From positions 1-15,346 of the forward strand of contig NZ_JBASBH010000063.1 in assembly GCF_049651025.1 (NCBI RefSeq): a stretch of DNA of 15,346 nt, given 5' to 3'. Position numbers and translations under genes: made by a program. Within the stretch, counting starts at the first letter, position 1, and each line of letters begins with the position of its first letter. The notes beneath the pieces are model-generated. The model was not told the origin of the DNA, did not search any database, and saw nothing but the letters and a program-made list of their open reading frames with translations. Of this stretch, positions 7,297 through 15,346 are shown in pieces. Origin of the DNA: Parvibaculum sp049651025. Its GTDB lineage: Bacteria; Pseudomonadota; Alphaproteobacteria; Parvibaculales; Parvibaculaceae.

Positions 7297-8301
7297 ATGG
7301 CCACGGGCAGCAATCGTCAAATTCTTCTGGTCGAGACGCCGAAAGGCAAACTCTCGCCCGATAATTTTAAACTGAACACGGGGCAGATTCCGACGGCGAA
7401 AGACGGCGAGCTTCTGGTCAAGGTGAAGCTCATTTCGCTCGACGCCGCCAACCGGGCCTGGATGCAGGGCGCGACCTATCGCTCGGCTGTGGAAGCCGGG
7501 ACAATCATGGCGGGTGGCGCTATCGCGGAAGTGATCGAGGCAAAGGCAGCGGGCTTTGCCGCAGGCGATCTCGTTTTCGCCGATACGGGCTGGCAGGAAT
7601 ATGCCGCCATTCCCGCAAAGACGGCGCAGAAGCTTCCCGCCATGGAACCGATGAGCCACCTTCTCAGCGTTTACGGGATTGCAGGCCTCACCGCCTATCA
7701 CGGGCTTCTCGATGTCGGCAAACCGAAGGCGGGCGACACGGTTGTCGTCTCGGCGGCGGCGGGTTCGGTCGGCAATATCGTCGGGCAGATTGCAAAACTG
7801 AAAGGCTGCACGGTCATCGGCATTGCAGGCGGCGACGAGAAATGCGCGCTGCTGAAAGACGAACTCGGCTTCGACCATGCGATCAACTACAAGAAGGAAG
7901 CCGTGGGCAAGGCGCTGCGCGCGGCGGCGCCGAAAGGCATCGACGTCTATTTCGACAATGTCGGCGGCGATATTCTGGAAGCATGCCTCTTCGGCATGAA
8001 CAATTACGGCCGCATCGCCTGTTGCGGCGCGGTGTCGCAATATGATGGCGCAGCACCGGCACATGGACCGCGCGGCATTCCCGGCCTCATCGTCGTGAAG
8101 CGCCTGACCATGCAGGGTTTCATCGTTTCCGACTTCAACGATCAGCGCGAGAAGGCGCTCGCCGATCTCCAGTCATGGGTCAAGGCGGGCAAGATCAAGG
8201 TTCGCGAGAACATCATGACCGGGATCGAAAACACCCCTCAGGCGTTGATAGGTCTGCTTGCGGGCGACAATATCGGCAAGCGCATGGTTCGGCTTGGCTG
8301 A
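7297..8301 (+). CDS. NADP-dependent oxidoreductase, MDR superfamily (zinc-independent, quinone/PTGR-like), divergent member
   Basis: 334 aa. Medium-chain dehydrogenase/reductase layout: a GroES-like N-terminal half, then a Rossmann domain opened by G-D-T-V-V-V-S-A-A-A-G-S-V-G-N-I-V-G-Q-I-A (146-166), with A-I-N-Y at 195-198 and Y-F-D-N-V-G-G at 218-224. No structural or catalytic zinc ligands are visible, as in the COG2130 group (leukotriene B4 dehydrogenase, curcumin reductase CurA) that reduces alpha,beta-unsaturated carbonyls with NADPH. Compared with the two related genes downstream, its N-terminal substrate-side motif differs: S-L-D-A-A-N-R-A (48-55) replaces S-V-D-P-Y-M-R-G. Substrate unknown. 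It is monocistronic by appearance: strong Shine-Dalgarno at 7285-7290 and its own terminator just after the stop. Confidence 0.88.
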   Translation: MATGSNRQILLVETPKGKLSPDNFKLNTGQIPTAKDGELLVKVKLISLDAANRAWMQGATYRSAVEAGTIMAGGAIAEVIEAKAAGFAAGDLVFADTGWQEYAAIPAKTAQKLPAMEPMSHLLSVYGIAGLTAYHGLLDVGKPKAGDTVVVSAAAGSVGNIVGQIAKLKGCTVIGIAGGDEKCALLKDELGFDHAINYKKEAVGKALRAAAPKGIDVYFDNVGGDILEACLFGMNNYGRIACCGAVSQYDGAAPAHGPRGIPGLIVVKRLTMQGFIVSDFNDQREKALADLQSWVKAGKIKVRENIMTGIENTPQALIGLLAGDNIGKRMVRLG

Positions 8302-8330
8302 ACGGGACGTGAATATTTGAGCGAAATCGA

Positions 8331-8362
8331 GGTGGGCCGTGAAAATATCGGCCCACCTTTTT
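8331..8362 (+). terminator. Intrinsic terminator after the first oxidoreductase
   Basis: Perfect 9-bp G/C-rich stem GGTGGGCCG (8331-8339) and CGGCCCACC (8349-8357), 9-nt A/T-rich loop, followed at once by TTTTT (8358-8362). It separates the oxidoreductase from the efflux operon. No T run in the other direction. Confidence 0.92.
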
Positions 8363-8451
8363 CTGATATCAGCCGACGGAGAGTTGTGCCCACCGCGTAA
8401 AACCATAAGCAAGACGATCGGTCGAGACCAACACGACGGGAACGGTTATCA
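8363..8451 (+). promoter_or_regulatory. Leader region of the macA-macB-nodT operon
   Basis: About 90 nt between the terminator and the macA ATG, so the pump's promoter should be here. The best guess, a TTGTGC box at 8384-8389 with a weak TAAGCA 16 nt on (8406-8411), is too poor to call firmly. A small GGTC-GA-GACC palindrome lies at 8420-8429. No adjacent regulator gene exists in the window. Confidence 0.3.
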
Positions 8452-9674
8452 ATGAATTTCGGTGGCATCAGGGAAAAGGCGTGGACTGCCCTTCCGTCCT
8501 CTTATCGCAATATGTCGGCAGCACCGCGATGGGGCATCGCCGTCATTGTTGCGGCAATTGTGTTTGGTGGCATCTGGTATGCCTTCTCCGTCGAGAACGG
8601 CCAGCCCGTCTACAAGACAGCGACGATTGAAAACGGAAACATCGAACAGACGGTGACTGCGCTCGGCGCGCTTCAGCCCAAGGACTATGTCGATGTCGGC
8701 GCGCAGGTTTCGGGCACGCTTGAAACCGTGCATGTGCAGATCGGCGATATCGTTACAAAGGGGCAGCTTCTCGCCGAGGTGGACCCGACCGTTTACGAAT
8801 CCACAGTCGCTGCCGACAAGGCGAAGCTGAAGGACCTCGACTCGCAGATCACCGGCCAGCAAGCGCAACTCGCGCTCGCGCAAATTCAGAACGACCGCAA
8901 TCAGGCCTTGCTGAAGATCGATGCCGTGAGCAAGGACCTGGCCGACACCAGCGCCGCGCTGGTGAAGCAATATACGGCCTCCATCGCCTCGCTCCGGGCG
9001 CAGGTGGAGCAGGCTCAGTCAACGCTTGCGGGTGACGTGGCCAATCTCGGCTATACGAAAATCTATGCGCCGATGGCAGGCACCGTGACGTCGCAGACGA
9101 CGCTGCAAGGCCAGACGCTTAACAACAAGCAGGCCGCGCCGACGATCATGCAGATCGCCGACCTCACCACCATGACGGTGAAGGCGCAGGTAGCGGAAGC
9201 CGATGTGACCAAACTCAGGGCCGGGATGCCGGTTTACTTCACGACGCTTGGCATGCCCGATCGCAAGTGGCGCTCGACGGTCCGACAGATATTGCCGACG
9301 CCGGAAACCGTGAACGACGTCATTCTCTACAACGCGCTGATCGACGTTGCGAATACCGATCAGGCGCTGATGACCAGCATGACAGCGCAGGTCTTCTTCG
9401 TGCTGGGCGAAGCGGAAAACGTGCCGCTGGTTCCCGTGCCCGCGCTGCGGCCTTCGAAAAGCGGCGAGGAAGGCGCTTATCGCGTGCTCGTCAAGACGGG
9501 CAATCGCGTGAAGATGACGGATGTGAAAATCGGCTTGATGAACCGCGTGATGGCGCAGGTTATCTCCGGGCTTGAAGTCGGCGATGTCGTCGTCACCGGC
9601 ACGACGAGCGCAACTGCGCAAAGCTCATCACGCGCCAATAGCGGCGGTCTCGGCGGAGGCAGGGGGCCGAGACT

Positions 9675-9678
<4 letters not shown>
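8452..9678 (+). CDS. macA: MacA-like periplasmic adaptor (membrane fusion protein, HlyD/RND-MFP family)
   Basis: 408 aa. A single N-terminal membrane anchor at about 27-45 (W-G-I-A-V-I-V-A-A-I-V-F-G-G-I-W-Y-A-F) follows a 26-residue cytoplasmic tail. Then come a split biotinyl-lipoyl domain (about 78-115, resuming about 200-237), an alpha-helical hairpin rich in Q/A/K at 115-195, and beta-barrel and membrane-proximal domains to about 385. The stretch G-Q-T-L-N-N-K-Q-A-A-P-T-I-M-Q-I-A-D-L (220-238), then V-K-A-Q-V-A-E-A-D-V, closely resembles MacA. The tail (385-408) is Ser/Gly-rich and probably disordered. Its role is to link the inner-membrane ABC pump to the outer-membrane channel and stimulate ATP hydrolysis. 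The start at 8452 is chosen because the ATG at 8512 would fall just before the anchor with no ribosome binding site. Its TGA overlaps the macB ATG by 4 nt. Confidence 0.9.
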
Positions 9679-11621
<1,943 letters not shown>

Positions 11622-11632
11622 GATTGTTCTAC

Positions 11633-13009
11633 ATGCAGACCCGTGGGCGTTTTCTCGCCAGCTTCACCTCGCTCCTCATGATGTCTTCGGCACTGGGTGC
11701 TTGCTCGCTCGTGCCGACCTATGAGCGCCCGGCTATTGCAGTGCCCTCGAATTTCGACCGGCCGCAGGGGCAATCCGGCGCAATCGCGGTTGCCGCCGAT
11801 TGGTGGACTTCGTTCAACGATCTCGAACTTCAACAGTTGATGGGCGAGGCGCTCACCAACAATCTCGACATCATGGCGGCGCTGGCGCGCATCGTTCAGG
11901 CGCAGGGCTCCTTGCGTGCGACGAATTCCTCGCTGCTGCCGCAGGTCGAGGCGAGCGGCGGCGCATCGCGCAGCGACGGCAACAGCAAGGGCACCGTGTC
12001 CAAAAGCGCGAGTGGGTCGCTTTCGATCAGCTACGCGGTCGATCTCTGGGGGCTTTACAGGGCGCAAAGTGAGGCCTCCGAAGCGAGCCTGCGGGCCAGC
12101 ATGTTCGACCATGAAGCGACGGTGCTGCTCATTCAGTCTTCGGTCGCGACGACATATTTCACCGTGCTCAATCTTGAAGACCGGCTGAACATTGCAAACG
12201 AGTCTCTCGTCGCCGCGCGGGAAACGCTGAAGCTCGTCGAGGCGCGCTACAAATATGGCGCAGTATCCGCGCTCGACCTTGCGCAGCAGCGCGCGGCGGT
12301 CGCCTCGATTGAAGCGGGCATTCCCTCGCTTGAAGACCAGCTCAATGCAAACCGGCATGCGCTGGCGATCCTGCTCGGTCGCGTGCCGGAGGGCTTCAAC
12401 ATATCGACCAAAACGGCGGCGGCGCTCACGCTTCCCGCCATCGCGACGGGCCAACCCTCAACACTGCTTGAACGGCGCCCCGATATTCGCCGGGCGGAAG
12501 CGCAGCTTCAAGCGGCCAATGCCGATATCGGCGCGGCACGCGCGGCCTTCTTTCCGAGCCTCAGCCTTTCTGCCTCGAAGACGGTCGACTGGCTTGCAGG
12601 CGTCGGCACGACAAACGGCTCTTCGATCGCCGCATCGTTGCTCGCGCCGATTTTTTCCGGCGGGCAGCTTGAGGGCAATCTGCAGTCGACGAAGGCAAAG
12701 AAGGCGGAACTTGCGGCCAATTACAGCAAGACGGTTCTGACTTCCTTTGGCGAAGTCGAGGATGCGCTGTCGAGCGCCGAGGCCAATTCGCGGCGCGAGG
12801 CATCGCTTGCCGTGGCAGCGACGGAATCGCGCAAGGCCTATGATCTTTCGCTCGCAAGCTACAAGGCGGGCGCGAGCGACTTCACATCGGTGCTCGATGC
12901 CCAGCGAAGCTGGCTTTCGGCGCGTGATGCGCAGGCACAGGCGCGGCTCGCCCAATATACGGCGGCGGTCAATCTTTTCATCGCGCTTGGCGGCGGGTGG
13001 GAGTCCTGA
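11633..13009 (+). CDS. NodT-family outer-membrane efflux lipoprotein (TolC-like channel)
   Basis: 458 aa. A lipoprotein signal peptide is clear: R4-G-R charge, hydrophobic core, lipobox L-G-A-C with the lipidated Cys at 24; the +2 residue is Ser, compatible with outer-membrane sorting. The body has two OEP repeats (about 60-250 and 275-455). The hallmark E-R-R-P-D-I-R-R-A-E (280-289), followed by A-R-A-A-F-F-P-S-L-S-L (301-311), is typical of RND/NodT outer-membrane factors. It should trimerise as a beta-barrel plus alpha-helical tunnel and dock on MacA. It starts 11 nt after macB, so it is the third gene of the pump operon, a complete tripartite set, unlike E. coli, where MacAB borrows an unlinked TolC. 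An 8-bp hairpin overlaps its stop codon. Confidence 0.92.
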   Translation: MQTRGRFLASFTSLLMMSSALGACSLVPTYERPAIAVPSNFDRPQGQSGAIAVAADWWTSFNDLELQQLMGEALTNNLDIMAALARIVQAQGSLRATNSSLLPQVEASGGASRSDGNSKGTVSKSASGSLSISYAVDLWGLYRAQSEASEASLRASMFDHEATVLLIQSSVATTYFTVLNLEDRLNIANESLVAARETLKLVEARYKYGAVSALDLAQQRAAVASIEAGIPSLEDQLNANRHALAILLGRVPEGFNISTKTAAALTLPAIATGQPSTLLERRPDIRRAEAQLQAANADIGAARAAFFPSLSLSASKTVDWLAGVGTTNGSSIAASLLAPIFSGGQLEGNLQSTKAKKAELAANYSKTVLTSFGEVEDALSSAEANSRREASLAVAATESRKAYDLSLASYKAGASDFTSVLDAQRSWLSARDAQAQARLAQYTAAVNLFIALGGGWES

Positions 13010-13024
13010 ACAGGGGCTGTTCAG
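13006..13024 (+). repeat. Inverted repeat spanning the nodT-like stop codon
   Basis: CTGAACAG-GGG-CTGTTCAG, a perfect 8-bp stem with a 3-nt loop, containing the TGA at 13007-13009. No T run follows, so it is not a standard intrinsic terminator; it may stabilise or attenuate the mRNA 3' end or be a protein site. The gap to the next gene is 82 nt, and read-through into it is possible. Confidence 0.5.
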
Positions 13025-13080
13025 TCACCGACCTTCCTGCCGCAGCGGAAACCGTGTTTACTCTCCCTAACAACAACTTC

Positions 13081-13085
13081 AGGAG
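13081..13085 (+). promoter_or_regulatory. Strong ribosome binding site of the second oxidoreductase
   Basis: AGGAG, 6 nt before the ATG at 13092, in an A-rich context; it fixes the start and predicts high translation. Confidence 0.75.
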
Positions 13086-13091
13086 ATAAAC

Positions 13092-14117
13092 ATGTCGAAC
13101 CTGGTATCCAAGGAAATTCGTCTGAAGGCACGGCCGCAGGGCATGCCCAAGGCGAGCGATTTTGAAGTCGCAAGCAAGCCCGTCGCCCAGCCCGGCGAGG
13201 GCGACGTGCTCGTCCGCAACATATGGATGTCCGTCGATCCCTATATGCGCGGCCGCATGATGGACCGCGAAAGCTATGTGCCGCCCTTCCAGATCGGCGA
13301 AGTGCTGCAAGGCGGCGCTATCGGCCAGGTGGTCGAGAGCAAGTCGCCCAAGCTGAAGGTCGGCGACTTCGTGCAGAGCATGTTCGGCTGGCGCGAATAT
13401 GAAACGTCGAAGGCGGAGAACTTCCAGAAGATCGATCCGACGCTTGGGCCCATCGAGGCCTATCTCGGCGCGCTCGGCATGCCGGGCATGACGGCCTATG
13501 CGGGCCTGTTCAAGATCGGCGAGCTGAAGGACGGCGACACGGTGTTCGTCTCGGCGGCGAGCGGCGCGGTGGGGCAGATCGTCTGCCAGCTTGCAAAGGC
13601 GCATGGCTGCTATGTCGTGGGCTCGGCGGGCTCGGACGACAAGTGCCGTTGGCTCGAAAAGGAAGCGGGCATCGACAAGGCGATCAACTACAAGACCTGC
13701 GGCGATCTCAACAAGGCGGTCGGCGAAGCGTTTCCCAAAGGCATCGACGTTTATTTTGAAAATGTCGGCGGCGCGCATCTCGAAGCCGCGATCAATCACA
13801 TGAAGCCGTTCGGCCGTCTCGCGCTTTGCGGCATGATCGAGCAGTACAACGACACGACGCCCCGCCCCGGCCCGTCGAACATCATTCAGGCCGTCGGCAA
13901 AAGCCTGAAGCTGCAGGGCTTCATCGTATCGAACCATCTCGACATCGTGCCGTCTTTCTATGCGGAGATGGGCAAGCTCATCAAAGCGGGCAAGATGAAG
14001 TGGCAGGAGTCGGTGGAAGACGGCATTGAGAATGCGCCCAAGGCATTCCTCAATCTTTTCTCCGGCGCCAATGTCGGCAAGATGCTGGTGAAGGTCGGGC
14101 CGGACAAGGCCGTTTAA
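13092..14117 (+). CDS. NADP-dependent oxidoreductase, MDR superfamily, CurA/PTGR-like (COG2130 type)
   Basis: 341 aa. It has the classic N-terminal signature of the group: I-R-L-K-A-R-P-Q-G-M-P (9-19) and M-S-V-D-P-Y-M-R-G-R-M (46-56). Then come M-P-G-M-T-A-Y-A-G-L (130-139), the NADPH-binding V-S-A-A-S-G-A-V-G-Q-I-V (153-164), A-I-N-Y (197-200) and Y-F-E-N-V-G-G (221-227). Zinc ligands are absent. Known relatives reduce the C=C bond of enones and alkenals (curcumin reductase, leukotriene B4 12-hydroxydehydrogenase, 15-oxoprostaglandin reductase); the substrate here is unknown. It starts 82 nt after the NodT-like gene on the same strand with no strong terminator between, and is followed by a paralogue. 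A cytoplasmic enzyme, probably dimeric like its family. Confidence 0.92.
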   Translation: MSNLVSKEIRLKARPQGMPKASDFEVASKPVAQPGEGDVLVRNIWMSVDPYMRGRMMDRESYVPPFQIGEVLQGGAIGQVVESKSPKLKVGDFVQSMFGWREYETSKAENFQKIDPTLGPIEAYLGALGMPGMTAYAGLFKIGELKDGDTVFVSAASGAVGQIVCQLAKAHGCYVVGSAGSDDKCRWLEKEAGIDKAINYKTCGDLNKAVGEAFPKGIDVYFENVGGAHLEAAINHMKPFGRLALCGMIEQYNDTTPRPGPSNIIQAVGKSLKLQGFIVSNHLDIVPSFYAEMGKLIKAGKMKWQESVEDGIENAPKAFLNLFSGANVGKMLVKVGPDKAV

Positions 14118-14138
14118 GGCTTTCGCTTCTCTTCCACT

Positions 14139-14171
14139 CTGTCATCCCCGGGCTTGACCCGGGGATGACAG
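14139..14171. repeat. Palindromic repeat, element 1 of a pair
   Basis: Perfect 14-bp inverted repeat: arm CTGTCATCCCCGGG (14139-14152), loop CTTGA, arm 14158-14171. No T run follows, so it is unlikely to be an intrinsic terminator. The core GTCAT..CCGGG..TTGAC resembles palindromes scattered between genes in alphaproteobacteria (REP-like). It lies in the 135-nt gap between the two paralogous oxidoreductases. Confidence 0.8.
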
Positions 14172-14200
14172 GGCGGCGGGGACTGAACGCGCGGCTCTGG

Positions 14201-14226
14201 ATTGCCGGGTCAAACCCGGCAATGAC
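14201..14226. repeat. Palindromic repeat, element 2 of a pair, opposite orientation
   Basis: Perfect 10-bp inverted repeat: ATTGCCGGGT (14201-14210), loop CAA, ACCCGGCAAT (14214-14223), then GAC. Read on the minus strand it begins GTCATTGCCGGGTTTGACC, a variant of element 1 in which the CC/GG pairs next to GTCAT are replaced by TG/CA with pairing kept. The two elements are inverted relative to each other, 29 nt apart, like a two-unit REP mosaic. Confidence 0.75.
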
Positions 14227-14252
14227 GTGGTGGAGAAAAGTGAGAGAACAGC

Positions 14253-15269
14253 ATGCCGACAAAAGCAAAGCGCTGGGTTCTGGCCTCGCGTCCACAGGGA
14301 AAACCGAAGCTCGAAAATTTCCGGCTTGAAGATGTGACGCTTGCCGATCCGGGCGAGCACGAAATTCTGATCCGCACGGAATATCATTCCGTCGATCCAG
14401 GCATGCGCGGACGGCTCTCCGGCGACAGCTATACGGCGGCGCTGCCGCTGGGCGAAACGGTGGACAGCGCCATGGTTGGCATCGTCGAGGCGTCGAACAA
14501 TGAAAAGTTCAAGCCGGGCGACCGCGTGACGGGCGGCTTTGGCTGGGTGAGCCACGCGCTTTCAAACGGGCGCGGCGTGCAGATACTCGATCCGAATATT
14601 TATCACGGCAAGGTGCGCCCCACGGCAGCAATCGGCGTTCTCGGCATTCCGGGGCTTACGTCCTATTTCGGACTGCTCGATCTCGGCAAGCCGCAGGCGG
14701 GCGATACGGTGCTGATCTCTTCAGCCGCCGGGCCTGTCGGCGCGACGGCCGGGCAGATCGCGAAGATGAAGGGCTGCAAGGTCGTCGGCATCGCGGGATC
14801 GAAAGCGAAATGCGACTACATCAAGAGCCTCGGCTTTGACGGCGCAATCAATTATCGCGAGAGCAGCGACATCAAGGCGGCGATTGCGCAAGCCTGCCCC
14901 GAAGGCGTCGACATATATTTCGACAATGTGGGCGGCGCGATGCTCGATGCCGCGATCCTCAACATGAAGGATCATGGCCGCATCGTCGTTTCCGGGCAGG
15001 TCAGCGAATATAATCGCGCCGAGAACGAACTTGTCGGCATCCGCAATGTGACGCGCTTCATCACGCACAAGCTGCGCATGGAGGGGCTTGTGGTGTTCGA
15101 CTACTTCAAGGGCTTCCGCGCCGCGCAGGCCGAGATGGCGGGCTGGATCCACGAAGGCAAGCTCGTCTACACGGAAGATATTTCCGAAGGGATCGAAGGC
15201 TCAGCCAAGGCATTCATCGGCCTGTTTGAAGGCGAGAACCATGGTCGGCGGCTGGTGAAGGTGAGCTAG
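14253..15269 (+). CDS. NADP-dependent oxidoreductase, MDR superfamily, CurA/PTGR-like (third paralogue)
   Basis: 338 aa. Same architecture as the gene before it: V-L-A-S-R-P-Q-G-K-P (9-18), S-V-D-P-G-M-R-G-R-L (46-55), I-P-G-L-T-S-Y-F-G-L-L-D-L-G (132-145), NADPH loop I-S-S-A-A-G-P-V-G-A-T-A-G (155-167), A-I-N-Y (198-201) and Y-F-D-N-V-G-G, with no zinc ligands. It is clearly a paralogue rather than a recent copy: the segments between motifs differ widely from both other oxidoreductases here, including an N-G-R-G-V-Q-I-L-D-P-N-I-Y-H stretch (105-118). The activity is inferred to be NADPH-dependent C=C reduction; substrate unknown. The ATG at 14253 has only a weak GAGA purine run 9 nt before it. 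The gene is separated from its neighbour by the palindromic pair and ends ahead of a strong terminator. Confidence 0.92.
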   Translation: MPTKAKRWVLASRPQGKPKLENFRLEDVTLADPGEHEILIRTEYHSVDPGMRGRLSGDSYTAALPLGETVDSAMVGIVEASNNEKFKPGDRVTGGFGWVSHALSNGRGVQILDPNIYHGKVRPTAAIGVLGIPGLTSYFGLLDLGKPQAGDTVLISSAAGPVGATAGQIAKMKGCKVVGIAGSKAKCDYIKSLGFDGAINYRESSDIKAAIAQACPEGVDIYFDNVGGAMLDAAILNMKDHGRIVVSGQVSEYNRAENELVGIRNVTRFITHKLRMEGLVVFDYFKGFRAAQAEMAGWIHEGKLVYTEDISEGIEGSAKAFIGLFEGENHGRRLVKVS

Positions 15270-15302
15270 CGGGTGCGGCCCGTCCCGAAGGATGGCCCAA
15301 AC

Positions 15303-15334
15303 AAAAAAGGCCCGGATCGCGTCCGGGCCTTTTC
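15303..15334. terminator. Bidirectional intrinsic terminator
   Basis: 12-bp perfect inverted repeat AAAAGGCCCGGA (15305-15316), loop TCGCG, TCCGGGCCTTTT (15322-15333). The T run on the plus strand ends transcription of the oxidoreductase; the A run (15303-15308) gives six Ts on the minus strand, so it can also stop a convergent gene coming from beyond the right edge. Confidence 0.92.
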
Positions 15335-15346
15335 GTATTTTAGTCG

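Noticed and set aside
14139..14226. The two palindromes as a CRISPR array or an intrinsic terminator
   Set aside because: Only two units, inverted relative to each other, with unequal arms and no spacer pattern; neither is followed by a T run.

Overview
The window is GC-rich, densely coding chromosomal DNA that reads as an alphaproteobacterium, probably of the Rhizobiales/Parvibaculum-like part of the class. The support is a short GluRS encoded 15 nt behind nadE, a NodT-type outer-membrane lipoprotein serving a MacAB pump, and a pair of GTCAT..CCGGG..TTGAC palindromic repeats of a kind scattered through alphaproteobacterial genomes. The genus is a guess. There are no tRNA or rRNA genes, CRISPR arrays, transposases or phage genes, and no gene-free stretch above about 210 nt.

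Layout. (1) Positions 1-1264, plus strand: the 3' part of a LOG-family phosphoribohydrolase, overlapping by one base a GT11 alpha-1,2-fucosyltransferase-like gene. (2) Positions 1268-7136, minus strand, housekeeping metabolism, read from right to left: nadE (glutamine-dependent NAD synthetase), gltX (glutamyl-tRNA synthetase) 15 nt behind it, a terminator hairpin built over the gltX stop codon, then cimA (citramalate synthase) and rarD (EamA-family permease). (3) Positions 7297-15269, plus strand: an MDR-type NADP-dependent oxidoreductase with its own terminator, then a tripartite efflux operon macA-macB-nodT (4-nt overlap, then 11-nt gap), then two more oxidoreductases of the same family, separated from each other by the palindromic repeat pair. 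A bidirectional terminator closes the window.

How the genes fit together. nadE and gltX look like an operon; both enzymes use ATP and are tied to glutamine/glutamate. cimA would give a threonine-independent route to 2-ketobutyrate and isoleucine. MacA, MacB and the NodT lipoprotein supply all three layers of an efflux machine (periplasmic adaptor, ATPase/permease, outer-membrane channel). Three COG2130-like (CurA / leukotriene B4 dehydrogenase-like) double-bond reductases flanking the pump are the most unusual part of the layout. An enone-detoxifying reduce-and-export island is possible, but that is inference only.

I found no clearly novel defence or mobile system. The best leads are the paralogue trio around the pump, the covarying palindrome pair, and the stop codon embedded in the gltX terminator.
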